This document shows, piece after piece, positions 37,128 through 46,181 of a stretch of 64,000 nucleotides of DNA (positions within the stretch are counted from its first letter, which is position 1; every line of letters starts with the position of its first letter). Source of the stretch: Citrobacter enshiensis (GTDB lineage: Bacteria > Pseudomonadota > Gammaproteobacteria > Enterobacterales > Enterobacteriaceae); NCBI RefSeq assembly GCF_029338175.1, contig NZ_CP119862.1, positions 310,001-374,000 on the forward strand. Reading direction: 5' to 3'. Position numbers and translations under genes: made by a program. Below the pieces are notes generated by a model, which saw nothing but the letters and a program-made list of their open reading frames with translations, had not been told where the DNA came from and ran no database searches.

Positions 37128-37805
37128 ATGAAACAGTATTTGATTGCCCCCTCAATTCTGTCGGCTGATTTTGCTCGCCTGGGTGAGGACACTGCGAAAG
37201 CACTGACTGCCGGTGCCGATATCGTGCATTTTGACGTCATGGACAACCACTATGTGCCGAACCTGACGATCGGACCGATGGTGCTGAAATCCCTGCGTAA
37301 ATACGGTATTACCGCACCTATCGACGTGCATCTGATGGTGAAGCCGGTTGACCGTATTGTGCCGGATTTCGCCGCGGCAGGCGCCAGCATCATTACTTTT
37401 CATCCGGAAGCCTCCGAACACGTCGATCGCACCTTGCAGCTGATTAAAGAGCACGGCTGCAAAGCGGGTCTGGTGTTCAACCCGGCCACGCCGCTCAGCT
37501 ACCTGGACTACGTGATGGACAAGCTGGATGTGATCCTGTTGATGTCCGTTAACCCGGGCTTCGGCGGCCAATCCTTCATCCCACAGACGCTGGAGAAGCT
37601 GAGCGAAGTGCGTCGTCGTATCGATGAGTCCGGCTACGACATCCGCCTGGAAGTGGACGGTGGCGTCAAGGTGGACAACATTGGCGAAATCGCGTCGGCT
37701 GGCGCGGATATGTTTGTGGCAGGCTCTGCCATTTTCGACCAGCCAGACTACAAAAAAGTGATAGATGAAATGCGCCGTGAACTGGCGAAGGTAAGTCATG
37801 GATAA
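37128..37805 (+). CDS. rpe: Rpe, ribulose-phosphate 3-epimerase
   Basis: Interconverts ribulose 5-phosphate and xylulose 5-phosphate. 225-residue TIM barrel with metal-site motifs [20 protein letters not shown] and LEVDGGVK. Strong AAGGAG ribosome site; overlaps gph by 8 bp. Confidence 0.98.
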   Translation: MKQYLIAPSILSADFARLGEDTAKALTAGADIVHFDVMDNHYVPNLTIGPMVLKSLRKYGITAPIDVHLMVKPVDRIVPDFAAAGASIITFHPEASEHVDRTLQLIKEHGCKAGLVFNPATPLSYLDYVMDKLDVILLMSVNPGFGGQSFIPQTLEKLSEVRRRIDESGYDIRLEVDGGVKVDNIGEIASAGADMFVAGSAIFDQPDYKKVIDEMRRELAKVSHG

Positions 37806-38556
37806 ATTGCAGAATATTCGGGGTGTTGCATTTGACCTCGACGGCACGCTGGTCGACAGCGCGCCGGGATTAACCGCTGCGGTAGATATGGCGTTGTATG
37901 CGCTGGAACTGCCGACGGCAGGCGAAGAGCGCGTGATTACCTGGATTGGTAACGGCGCAGATGTGCTGATGGAACGCGCACTGACCTGGTCTCGCCAGGA
38001 ACGTGCTATGCAGCGTAAAACAATGGGCAAACCGCCTGTTGATGACGATATCCCTGCTGAAGAACAGGTGCGTATTTTGCGTAAGCTGTTCGACCGTTAT
38101 TATGCGGATGTGGCAGAAGAGGGGACTTTCCTGTTCCCCAACGTAGTGGATACGCTGGGCGCGCTGCACGCCAACGGGTTGCCGTTAGGTCTGGTCACCA
38201 ACAAGCCGACGCCGTTTGTTGCGCCTCTGCTGGAAGCGCTGGATATCGCCAAATATTTTAGCGTGGTCATCGGTGGTGACGACGTGCAGAACAAAAAACC
38301 GCATCCGGACCCGCTACTGCTTGTCGCGAGCCGCATGGGTATTGCGCCTGAGCAAATGCTCTTCGTGGGCGATTCACGAAATGATATTCAGGCAGCGGTT
38401 GCCGCAGGCTGTCCGTCTGTGGGACTTACGTATGGCTATAACTACGGTGAAGCGATTGACCTTAGCCAGCCAGACGTTGTTTACGACAGTATTAATGACC
38501 TTCTGCCCGCTCTCGGGCTTTTGCAAAGCGAAAATCAGGAATTGAAAAATGACTAA
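37798..38556 (+). CDS. gph: Gph, phosphoglycolate phosphatase
   Basis: HAD phosphatase that removes 2-phosphoglycolate formed in repair of DNA 3' ends. 252 residues; motif [11 protein letters not shown], motif II LVTNK and motif [14 protein letters not shown] are present. Overlaps rpe and trpS by 8 bp each. Confidence 0.98.
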   Translation: MDKLQNIRGVAFDLDGTLVDSAPGLTAAVDMALYALELPTAGEERVITWIGNGADVLMERALTWSRQERAMQRKTMGKPPVDDDIPAEEQVRILRKLFDRYYADVAEEGTFLFPNVVDTLGALHANGLPLGLVTNKPTPFVAPLLEALDIAKYFSVVIGGDDVQNKKPHPDPLLLVASRMGIAPEQMLFVGDSRNDIQAAVAAGCPSVGLTYGYNYGEAIDLSQPDVVYDSINDLLPALGLLQSENQELKND

Positions 38557-39553
38557 GCCCATCGTTTTTAGTGGCGCACAGCCCTCAGGTGAATTGACCA
38601 TTGGCAACTACATGGGTGCGCTGCGTCAGTGGGTAAACATGCAAGATGATTTCCACTGCATCTACTGCATCGTTGACCAGCATGCCATTACCGTGCGTCA
38701 GGATGCGCAGCAGCTGCGTAAAGCGACGCTGGATACGCTGGCGCTCTACCTTGCGTGTGGTATCGATCCTGAGAAAAGCACCATTTTCGTTCAGTCCCAC
38801 GTGCCGGAGCATGCGCAGCTGGGTTGGGCGTTGAACTGCTACACCTATTTCGGCGAACTGAGCCGTATGACGCAGTTCAAAGATAAATCAGCGCGTTACG
38901 CAGAAAACATTAACGCCGGCCTTTTTGATTATCCGGTTCTGATGGCGGCGGACATTCTGCTCTACCAAACCAACCAGGTTCCGGTCGGTGAAGATCAGAA
39001 ACAGCACCTGGAACTGAGCCGCGACATCGCCCAGCGTTTTAACGCCCTCTACGGCGATATCTTTAAAGTGCCAGAGCCGTTCATTCCGAAATCCGGCGCG
39101 CGCGTGATGTCGCTGCTGGAGCCGACCAAAAAGATGTCTAAGTCGGACGACAACCGCAACAACGTGATCGGCCTGCTGGAAGACCCGAAATCCGTTGTGA
39201 AGAAAATCAAACGCGCGATGACCGACTCCGAAGAGCCGCCGGTTGTGCGTTACGACGTCCAGAACAAAGCCGGTGTTTCTAACCTGCTGGATATCCTCTC
39301 TGCCGTGACCGGCGAGAGCATTCCTGAACTGGAACAACGCTTCGAAGGCAAAATGTACGGTCATCTGAAAGGTGAAGTGGCGGACGCGGTTTCCGGCATG
39401 CTGACCGAGCTGCAGGAGCGTTATCACCGCTACCGCAATGATGAAGCTTTCCTGCAGAAAGTGATGAAAGAGGGTGCCGAAAAAGCCAGCGCCCGTGCTT
39501 CCGTCACCCTGAAAGCGGTGTATGAAGCGATTGGTTTTGTCGCGAAACCGTAA
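38549..39553 (+). CDS. trpS: TrpS, tryptophanyl-tRNA synthetase
   Basis: Class I synthetase charging tRNA-Trp. 334 residues with the HIGH-like TIGN after SGAQPSGEL, and KMSKSD near residue 195. Last gene of the aroK-trpS run and followed by a terminator. Confidence 0.98.
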   Translation: MTKPIVFSGAQPSGELTIGNYMGALRQWVNMQDDFHCIYCIVDQHAITVRQDAQQLRKATLDTLALYLACGIDPEKSTIFVQSHVPEHAQLGWALNCYTYFGELSRMTQFKDKSARYAENINAGLFDYPVLMAADILLYQTNQVPVGEDQKQHLELSRDIAQRFNALYGDIFKVPEPFIPKSGARVMSLLEPTKKMSKSDDNRNNVIGLLEDPKSVVKKIKRAMTDSEEPPVVRYDVQNKAGVSNLLDILSAVTGESIPELEQRFEGKMYGHLKGEVADAVSGMLTELQERYHRYRNDEAFLQKVMKEGAEKASARASVTLKAVYEAIGFVAKP

Positions 39554-39568
39554 TTCAACGATGCTGCT

Positions 39569-39596
39569 AAAAACCGGGTAAATCCCGGTTTTTTTT
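39569..39596 (+). terminator. trpS terminator
   Basis: AAACCGGG / CCCGGTTT stem, five-base loop, T run; 16 bp after the trpS stop. Confidence 0.9.
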
Positions 39597-39643
39597 CGCC
39601 TGTCGTTTATGTGACCAATAAAAACTGTGAAGCGCCTCGCCGT

Positions 39644-39672
39644 TTGCACATCTCGCCATTGCGCTATATATT
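39644..39672 (+). promoter_or_regulatory. Candidate promoter of the yhf cluster
   Basis: TTGCAC (39644-39649), 17-bp spacer, TATATT (39667-39672). A start near 39679 would give a leader of about 35 bases. The -10 lies inside the first of two palindromes. Confidence 0.55.
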
Positions 39673-39713
39673 CAATTTAATGAAGATATAAATATTCAAT
39701 TTACTGAAAATAT
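39666..39713 (+). promoter_or_regulatory. Two abutting 24-bp palindromes on the yhfZ start region
   Basis: Copy 1: ATATATTCA-N6-TGAAGATAT (39666-39689). Copy 2: AAATATTCA-N6-TGAAAATAT (39690-39713). Each is an imperfect palindrome with core TTCA-N6-TGAA; they touch without a gap and copy 2 ends against the yhfZ ATG. Together they cover the candidate -10, the start site and the place where a ribosome site would be. Likely operators for YhfZ (inference). Confidence 0.7.
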
Positions 39714-40622
39714 ATGATGCGTCGGACATTTATCAAGAAAGAAGGGGTTGTCTTAACAACTCTGGCCCGTTACCTGTTGGGTGAAAAGTGTGGTAACCGT
39801 TTGAAAACTATAGATGAGCTGGCAAATGAATGCCACTCATCTGTCGGATTAACGCAGGCCGCGCTGAAAACGCTGGAATCCTCAGGGGCAATCCGTATTG
39901 AGCGTCGCGGGCGTAATGGTAGTTTCCTGGTAGAAATGGATAACAAAACGCTGTTGACGCATGTGGATATCAACAACGTGGTATGTGCCATGCCGTTGCC
40001 GTATACCCGTCTGTACGAAGGGTTGGCGAGCGGTCTGAAAGCGCAATTTGAGGGAATACCCTTTTATTACGCGCACATGCGTGGGGCGGATATTCGCGTG
40101 GAATGTTTACTGAATGGCGTCTATGACATGGCGGTAGTCTCCCGCCTGGCGGCAGACAGTTATCTGGCGCAGAACGGGTTGCGCATCGCGCTGGAGCTGG
40201 GGCCACATACTTATGTGGGCGAGCATCAGCTCATTTGTCGCAAAGGTGAGTCTGAACACGTGAAACGCGTGGGCCTGGATAACCGCTCGGCGGATCAGAA
40301 AATCATGACGGAAGCGTGTTTTGGCGACAGTGACGTGGAGTTGATAAATCTTTCGTACCACGAAAGCCTTCAGCGCATTGTGAAAGGGGACGTGGATGCG
40401 GTGATCTGGAACGTCGTGGCAGACGCTGAGCTGGCGATGCTGGGATTAGAAGCGACCCCGCTCACCCGCGATCCCCGATTCTTACAGGCAACGGAAGCCG
40501 TCGTACTGACGCGCGCGGATGATTATCCGATGCAGCAATTGCTGCGTGCAGTGGTAGACAAACAGGCGCTACTCGCCCACCAGCAACGGGTGGTAAAGGG
40601 TGAGCTGGAACCCAGCTATTAA
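39714..40622 (+). CDS. yhfZ: YhfZ, winged-helix regulator with a substrate-binding-protein-like domain
   Basis: 302 residues. The N-terminal part (about 1-75) is a winged helix: TIDELANECHSSVGLTQAALKTLES, then SGAIRIERRGRNGSFLVE as the wing. The rest resembles a periplasmic-binding-protein fold used as a ligand sensor. It heads the yhf cluster and probably controls it. Start ATG 39714 has a second ATG directly after; neither has a clear Shine-Dalgarno, since a palindrome fills the upstream DNA, and an in-frame TGA nine bases upstream blocks a longer start. Ligand unknown. Confidence 0.9.
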   Translation: MMRRTFIKKEGVVLTTLARYLLGEKCGNRLKTIDELANECHSSVGLTQAALKTLESSGAIRIERRGRNGSFLVEMDNKTLLTHVDINNVVCAMPLPYTRLYEGLASGLKAQFEGIPFYYAHMRGADIRVECLLNGVYDMAVVSRLAADSYLAQNGLRIALELGPHTYVGEHQLICRKGESEHVKRVGLDNRSADQKIMTEACFGDSDVELINLSYHESLQRIVKGDVDAVIWNVVADAELAMLGLEATPLTRDPRFLQATEAVVLTRADDYPMQQLLRAVVDKQALLAHQQRVVKGELEPSY

Positions 40623-40637
40623 GTTAAGGGCATTAAG

Positions 40638-41000
40638 ATGGAAAACCGACTTAACCTGCTATGCGAAGCGGGTGTGATTGATAAGGATATCTGCAGCGGC
40701 ATGCTGCAGGTTGTCGAACGGCTGAGCACTGAGTGGCGTCTGCCGGTTCACTCCGAGCAAGGTACGATGGCGATGACGCACATGGCGAGTGCGTTAATGC
40801 GCAGTCGCCGGGGGGAAGTGATTGGGCCGCTGGACGACGAGTTACTGGCTGAAATGGCGCAATCAAACCACTGGCCAACCATTTTGTTGGTGCACCAGGC
40901 ATTGCTGAAAGAGTTTGCGGTGACGCTTCATGCAAATGAAGAGGGGTATCTGCTGGCGAACCTGTACGGATTGTGGATGGCGGCAGAAGAAGGCGTTTGA
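40638..41000 (+). CDS. yhfY: YhfY, single PRD-domain protein
   Basis: 120 residues resembling one PTS regulation domain (PRD) without a DNA-binding or PTS domain. The first usual phospho-His region is kept (MTHMASALMRSRRGE), but where a PRD normally has a second His (YLxxH) this protein reads GYLLANLYG, with Asn. It lies 15 bp after yhfZ with AAGGG upstream. It could be a partner or modulator of YhfZ or of a transporter; function unknown. Confidence 0.85.
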   Translation: MENRLNLLCEAGVIDKDICSGMLQVVERLSTEWRLPVHSEQGTMAMTHMASALMRSRRGEVIGPLDDELLAEMAQSNHWPTILLVHQALLKEFAVTLHANEEGYLLANLYGLWMAAEEGV

Positions 41001-41030
41001 AATAGACGGAATGGCAATGTCCTTCACCTT

Positions 41031-41054
41031 AAATATTCAAAAAAATGAATGTTT
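41031..41054 (+). promoter_or_regulatory. Third palindrome of the yhf type, before yhfX
   Basis: AAATATTCA-N6-TGAATGTTT, 24 bp, nine-base arms with one mismatch, the same design as the two at yhfZ and the left arm identical to copy 2. It lies in the 83-bp gap between yhfY and yhfX, the first sizeable gap of the cluster, suggesting a second control point. Confidence 0.65.
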
Positions 41055-41083
41055 AAATCAGGGATTGGAAACGAGGCTTAAAG

Positions 41084-42247
41084 ATGTTTATACACGCATT
41101 GAAACGTCAGAACCCTGCGCTTATTACCGCCGCGCTCCGGCTATGGCAACAAGGGAAGATTGTCCCTGATAGCTGGGTGATTGATGTTGACCAGGTTCTG
41201 GAAAATGGTAAGCGCCTGATTGAGGTCGCTCAGCAACACGGCATCACGTTGTATCTGATGACCAAGCAGGTTGGGCGAAATCCCTGGCTGGCGGAAAAGC
41301 TGTTGGCGCTGGGTTATGCCGGGATTGTCGTGGTGGACTATAAAGAGGGCCGAACCCTGCGCCGCGCCGGATTGCCGATCGCGCATCAGGGTCATTTGGT
41401 GCAGATCCCGTCCCGACTCGTTGATGCGGCAGTACAACAAAATACGGATGTCATCACGCTGTTTTCGTTAGAGAAAGCGCGGGAAGTCTCTGCAGCAGCA
41501 GTGAAAGCCGGGCAGACGCAGGCGGTGATGCTCAAAGTGTATGGCGAAAATGACTTTCTTTACCCCGGGCAGGAAAGCGGTTTCCCGCTGGCCACTCTGG
41601 ATGAGATTGTTGCTGAGGTTCAACGGTTACCGGGTCTGCATCTGAGCGGATTAACGCATTTTCCCTGTCTGCTCTGGGATGAGGCGGCAGGTGAAACCGT
41701 ACCGACGCCAAACCTGCATACGCTGGTCGATGCGCGACGGCAACTGGAAGCGTCGGGCGTCGCTATCGAACAACTGAATGCCCCTTCTGCGACCAGCTGC
41801 GCCTCTCTGCCACTGCTGGCAAAGTACGGCGTCACTCACGCAGAGCCTGGCCATGCGTTGACCGGCACGATTCCTTCTAATCAACAGGGCGACCAGTCTG
41901 AGCGCATTGCGATGCTTTGGCTGAGCGAGATCTCTCACCATTTTCGCGGCGACAGCTATTGCTATGGCGGCGGTTATTACCGTCGCGGGCATGCGCGTAA
42001 TGCGCTGGTGTTTGCCCATGAAAATGACGCGCCGGTTGAGACGCAACTGAAACCTGTCGATGACAGCAGTATTGATTATTACCTGCCGCTTGCCGGGGAG
42101 TTCCCGGTAAGCAGTGCCGTTGTGCTCTGTTTTAGAACACAAATCTTCGTGACGCGCAGTGACGTTGTGCTGGTGTCCGGTATTCAGCGTGGCGCGCCTG
42201 AGATTGTCGCCCGTTATGACAGTCTCGGAAATCCTCTGGAGGACTAA
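41084..42247 (+). CDS. yhfX: YhfX, PLP enzyme of the alanine racemase fold
   Basis: 387 residues, predicted PLP-dependent with an alanine-racemase-like N-terminal barrel: [34 protein letters not shown], where the Lys of MTKQVG is in the position of the PLP lysine, and a C-terminal beta domain. Substrate unknown; relatives are racemases, epimerases or decarboxylases of amino compounds. GAGG ribosome site 8 bp before the ATG. Its stop overlaps the yhfW start (TAATG). Confidence 0.88.
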   Translation: MFIHALKRQNPALITAALRLWQQGKIVPDSWVIDVDQVLENGKRLIEVAQQHGITLYLMTKQVGRNPWLAEKLLALGYAGIVVVDYKEGRTLRRAGLPIAHQGHLVQIPSRLVDAAVQQNTDVITLFSLEKAREVSAAAVKAGQTQAVMLKVYGENDFLYPGQESGFPLATLDEIVAEVQRLPGLHLSGLTHFPCLLWDEAAGETVPTPNLHTLVDARRQLEASGVAIEQLNAPSATSCASLPLLAKYGVTHAEPGHALTGTIPSNQQGDQSERIAMLWLSEISHHFRGDSYCYGGGYYRRGHARNALVFAHENDAPVETQLKPVDDSSIDYYLPLAGEFPVSSAVVLCFRTQIFVTRSDVVLVSGIQRGAPEIVARYDSLGNPLED

Positions 42248-43473
42248 TGGCTCGTTTCGTGGTGGTAGTGATTGATAGCTTCGGCGTCGGGGCAATGAAG
42301 GATGTCGCGCAGATCCGACCGCAGGATGCTGGCGCGAATACCTGCGGGCATATCCTGAGTCAGCAGCCGCAGTTACGTCTGCCAACGCTGGAAAAGCTGG
42401 GGTTGATGAATGCGCTGGGGTACACGCCAGGCGTGATGAAACCGTCCGAATCTGCGGTATGGGGCGTCGCGGAATTGCAACATGAAGGGGGCGATACCTT
42501 CATGGGGCATCAGGAGATTTTAGGCTCGCGACCCCAGGCGCCGCTACGCATGCCGTTTAGCGAGGTTATTGGGCGCGTTGAGCAGGCGCTGAAAACTGCA
42601 GGCTGGCAGGTGGAGCGACGTGGCGATGGGCTGGCGTTTCTGTGGGTGAATCAGGCGGTCGCGATTGGCGATAACCTCGAAGCAGATTTGGGGCAGGTCT
42701 ACAACATTACCGCCAACCTTTCCGTCATTGACTTCGACGAGGTGGTGAAGATTGGCCGCACTGTGCGTGAGCATGCGCAGGTTGGGCGGGTCATTGCTTT
42801 TGGCGGCATGCTGAAAGACAGCCAACAGATCCTGGATGCCGTTGAGACAAAAGCGGAACGCTTCATCGGCATCAATGCGCCGCGCTCGGGGGCGTATGAA
42901 AACGGTTTTCAGGTGGTTCACATGGGCTATGGCGTTGATGCGCAGGTTCAGGTTCCGCAGAAGCTGCATGAGGTCGGCGTGCCGACCGTACTGGTTGGAA
43001 AAGTGGCCGATATTGTCAGCAATCCACATGGCCGCAGCTGGCAAAACCTGGTCGATAGCCAGCGCATCATGGATATCACTCGAGATGAATTTAACGCGGA
43101 ACAGACCGCGTTTATTTGCACCAACATCCAGGAAACCGATCTCGCCGGTCATGCCGAGGATGTCGCACGTTATGCGGAACGCCTGCAGGTCGTCGACAGT
43201 AATCTAACGCGCCTTCTTTCTGATATGGGGCCGGATGATTACCTGGTCGTCATGGCCGATCACGGCAACGACCCCACGATTGGTCACAGTCACCACACCC
43301 GTGAAGTGGTGCCGGTGCTGGTGTATCGACAGGGGCTGGAACCCGCTCAGTTAGGCGTTCGCGCCACGCTGTCAGATGTGGGAGCCACAGTATGCGAATT
43401 CTTTGGCGCCGCAGCCCCGCAAAACGGCACCTCTTTTCTTTCGGCACTACGGCTCACAGGAGACGCGTTATGA
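42247..43473 (+). CDS. yhfW: YhfW, phosphopentomutase-like metalloenzyme
   Basis: 408 residues of the alkaline phosphatase superfamily, phosphopentomutase type. First metal motif [12 protein letters not shown] at the N-terminus; [13 protein letters not shown] near residue 85 matches the region holding the phosphorylated Thr of phosphopentomutase; [19 protein letters not shown] and [19 protein letters not shown] supply the remaining metal ligands. It is therefore likely to move a phosphate within a sugar-like phosphate; the true substrate is unknown. GGAG before the ATG; overlaps php by 4 bp. Confidence 0.9.
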   Translation: MARFVVVVIDSFGVGAMKDVAQIRPQDAGANTCGHILSQQPQLRLPTLEKLGLMNALGYTPGVMKPSESAVWGVAELQHEGGDTFMGHQEILGSRPQAPLRMPFSEVIGRVEQALKTAGWQVERRGDGLAFLWVNQAVAIGDNLEADLGQVYNITANLSVIDFDEVVKIGRTVREHAQVGRVIAFGGMLKDSQQILDAVETKAERFIGINAPRSGAYENGFQVVHMGYGVDAQVQVPQKLHEVGVPTVLVGKVADIVSNPHGRSWQNLVDSQRIMDITRDEFNAEQTAFICTNIQETDLAGHAEDVARYAERLQVVDSNLTRLLSDMGPDDYLVVMADHGNDPTIGHSHHTREVVPVLVYRQGLEPAQLGVRATLSDVGATVCEFFGAAAPQNGTSFLSALRLTGDAL

Positions 43474-44348
43474 GCATTGATACCTCAGGCTACACCTACG
43501 CCCACGAGCATCTGCATATCGATCTCTCCGGGTTCAAAAATAATCTCGACTGCCGGTTCGATCAGTACGATCTCATCTGCCAGGAGATGAAAGATCTGAT
43601 GGCGTTGGGCGTGCGCAACATCATTGAGATGACCAACCGTTACATGGGGCGTAACCCGCAATTTATGCTCGATCTAATGCGTGATACGGGAATGAATGTG
43701 GTGGCCTGCACGGGGTATTACCAGAATGCATTTTTCCCTGAACACGTCGCGACCCGCAGCGTGGATCAACTGGCTCAGGAGATGGTCGATGAAATTGTCG
43801 ACGGCATCGATGGCACTGAACTGAAAGCCGGGATCATCGCTGAAATCGGCTCCAGCGAGGGTGTGATCACGCCGCTGGAAGAAAAGGTCTTTATTGCTGC
43901 CGCGCGTGCCCACAATGAAACCGGGCGCCCGATCTCGACGCACACCTCGTTCGGCACCATGGGCCTGGAACAGTTGGCCTTACTGAAAACGCAGGGCGTC
44001 TCCCTTTCTCGAGTGGTGATTGGTCACTGCGATCTAAAAGATAACCTCGACAATATCTTGCGCATGATCGATCTCGGTGCGTACGTGCAGTTCGACACTA
44101 TCGGTAAAAACAGCTACTACCCGGACGAGAAACGTATTGGGATGCTGCATGTGCTTCGCGATCGCGGTTTGCTCAATCGCGTGATGCTCTCAATGGATAT
44201 TACCCGTCGGTCACATTTGAAAGTGAACGGCGGTAATGGCTACGACTACCTGTTAACCACCTTTGTCCCACAACTGCGCCAGTCAGGATTCAGTCAGGTC
44301 GATGTGGACATGATGCTACGTGATAACCCTGCTCGTTTCTTCCAGTAG
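43470..44348 (+). CDS. php: Php, phosphotriesterase-homology hydrolase
   Basis: 292 residues from ATG 43470, with an AGGAG ribosome site; the open frame extends 26 codons upstream into yhfW but has no support there. Amidohydrolase-like TIM barrel with all the binuclear metal ligands I remember for E. coli Php: His12 and His14 (HEHLH), Glu125 (GIIAEIGS, in place of the carbamoylated Lys of bacterial phosphotriesterase), His158 (STHTSF), His186 (VIGHCD) and Asp243 (SMDITRR). Natural substrate unknown; the family includes lactonases and phosphotriesterases. Confidence 0.93.
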   Translation: MSIDTSGYTYAHEHLHIDLSGFKNNLDCRFDQYDLICQEMKDLMALGVRNIIEMTNRYMGRNPQFMLDLMRDTGMNVVACTGYYQNAFFPEHVATRSVDQLAQEMVDEIVDGIDGTELKAGIIAEIGSSEGVITPLEEKVFIAAARAHNETGRPISTHTSFGTMGLEQLALLKTQGVSLSRVVIGHCDLKDNLDNILRMIDLGAYVQFDTIGKNSYYPDEKRIGMLHVLRDRGLLNRVMLSMDITRRSHLKVNGGNGYDYLLTTFVPQLRQSGFSQVDVDMMLRDNPARFFQ

Positions 44349-44435
44349 GTCGGTTTGATTGAGGCTGCGCACGTTGAGGGTAGCCGTTTTTAATAACGTA
44401 TTAGCGATAGAAATATATCAATAAGGAAACAGACA

Positions 44436-44798
44436 ATGAAAATCGTGATTGGTGGTCAGATTGAGAAAGAAAAAATAGCTGAAACAGTCCGCCGTGAAGC
44501 GGGAGATCGTGCGACCTCAGTCACTGTCATGGGGGACATTGAAGCGGCCATGGCATTAAAAAGTGGCGCGGCAGACTACTATTTCGGCGCGTGTAATACC
44601 GGTGGCGGCGGGGCGCTGGCAATGGCGATTGCGATTGCGGGGGCCAGCCAATGTATTACCGTCGGCATGCCGGGAAAAATTCTGTCAAATGAAGAGATTA
44701 TTGCAGGCGTAAACGCAGGGAAAAAAGCCTTCGGTTTCACGGGGCAGGACACTGAAATCGTTGTCCCGGTAATTATCAAGGCAATCCTGGGCGCATAG
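44436..44798 (+). CDS. yhfU: YhfU, small glycine-rich protein (DUF2620 type)
   Basis: 120 residues, no signal peptide or clear catalytic motif. An N-terminal MKIVIGGQIEKEKIAETV and a Gly-rich loop ACNTGGGGALAMAIAIAG followed by TVGMPGKILSNEEI suggest a small alpha/beta nucleotide- or phosphate-binding fold. It lies 8 bp before yhfT with coupled spacing, so it may be its cytoplasmic partner. Function unknown. Confidence 0.85.
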   Translation: MKIVIGGQIEKEKIAETVRREAGDRATSVTVMGDIEAAMALKSGAADYYFGACNTGGGGALAMAIAIAGASQCITVGMPGKILSNEEIIAGVNAGKKAFGFTGQDTEIVVPVIIKAILGA

Positions 44799-44806
44799 GA
44801 GGAAAA

Positions 44807-46165
44807 ATGGAACATGATTTTCTGATGCGTCTGTTAACCATCGATCCCATGAAGGCTGGGCTCATAGCGCTTATTGGCGGACTGTGCGCAATGATGGCCA
44901 ACCGGGGGATCGCTGTTTTTCATGATGGCCTGCGTCCATTGATGCCTGAATATCTCGAAGGGAGAATGGATCACAAAACGCTGGCGGCAACCAGCTTTGC
45001 ACTGAGTTTCGGGTTGGTCATTGGATTTGGGCTGCCATTTTCACTGACCGCGCCGATTATTCTGGTGCATAGCCTGCTGCTGGGAACCGATGTGGTGGGC
45101 ACATGGTGTAACAATAGCCGCCGTGGCTTCCTGCTCTCCGGCGTCATTGGTGCCGTTTATGGCGTGGCGCTGATGGTTGGGCTGCGTTCAATTGTTGATC
45201 TGTTCAACATGATGCCCGTGAATTTTATGAATAACCTCAGCCAGGTGGGAGACCCGATTATTGTCTGTTTCGCCCTCTTTCCTGCATTGGTTGTCGGTTA
45301 TCAGTACGGATACAAAAAAGGCATGTGGGTGCTGGTCGCGACACTGGTGGGGTATCTGGTCGCGCACTCTTTTGGCAGCATCAGTTTCGGCGGGCGCATT
45401 GAGAAACCCGTCAAGCTTGACCCGAACGGTATTGCGCTATTGCTCGCGATGATCGCGATGTTCTATTTCACCATGCAAGAGCGCCCTGCGACGTCAGAAA
45501 ATGCGGATGGGGTAAAGACGAAAGGCGCGAATGAGATGCTGGTGGGCCTCTTTTCGGCACGTATAGAACGCATCCAGAAGAACAAATGGCTGTTGGTGTT
45601 CAGCGGCGGCTTATGCGCGATGGCCGGTTCGATGTCATTCAGTTTGCTGGCAGAAGGCCCCGTTTCGCTGCAACTGATGGCGCAGGGAGAGCAAACCAGT
45701 GCCATGCTGGTGGCACTGGCGCGAGCGATCAGCTTTATCCCTCTGGTCGGTATGACGGCAATTGCAACAGGTGTCTACAGCCCGGAAGGCATGAAGTTTG
45801 TTTTTGTTGCAGGCCTGGCGACCAACAACCCTTTGATAGCGTTCATTGCGGGCGGCGTCATTATGTTCCTGGAGATTAGACTGCTCGCCAGAACGGCGAT
45901 CTGGCTGGACAAATATCCAGGTGTCAAAGCGTGTGGCGATCATATCCGTACCGCTATCACAAGAATGCTGGAAGTGTCACTGCTGGTGGGTGGGATGATT
46001 GCGTCTAATGCCATTTTACCGGGTATGGGATTTATGATCGTCGCAGGCATTTATCTGCTTAACCGAACGTCCCGTAGACCGCTGGTGGAGATGTCTATTG
46101 GTCCGGTTGCCACGATTGCCGTCGGGATACTGGCTAACCTCTTCTACTTTATCGGGATTGTGTAA
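44807..46165 (+). CDS. yhfT: YhfT, multi-spanning inner-membrane protein, probable transporter
   Basis: 452 residues with about ten to twelve hydrophobic segments over the whole length and a polar loop around residues 220-250 (ERPATSENADGVKTKG). AGGAGG ribosome site 5-7 bp before ATG 44807. I do not recognise a known transporter family. Next to YhfU and the catabolic genes, it is probably the uptake protein for the cluster's substrate (inference). Confidence 0.85.
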   Translation: MEHDFLMRLLTIDPMKAGLIALIGGLCAMMANRGIAVFHDGLRPLMPEYLEGRMDHKTLAATSFALSFGLVIGFGLPFSLTAPIILVHSLLLGTDVVGTWCNNSRRGFLLSGVIGAVYGVALMVGLRSIVDLFNMMPVNFMNNLSQVGDPIIVCFALFPALVVGYQYGYKKGMWVLVATLVGYLVAHSFGSISFGGRIEKPVKLDPNGIALLLAMIAMFYFTMQERPATSENADGVKTKGANEMLVGLFSARIERIQKNKWLLVFSGGLCAMAGSMSFSLLAEGPVSLQLMAQGEQTSAMLVALARAISFIPLVGMTAIATGVYSPEGMKFVFVAGLATNNPLIAFIAGGVIMFLEIRLLARTAIWLDKYPGVKACGDHIRTAITRMLEVSLLVGGMIASNAILPGMGFMIVAGIYLLNRTSRRPLVEMSIGPVATIAVGILANLFYFIGIV

Positions 46166-46181
46166 CCCTAAGGTCATCGCC

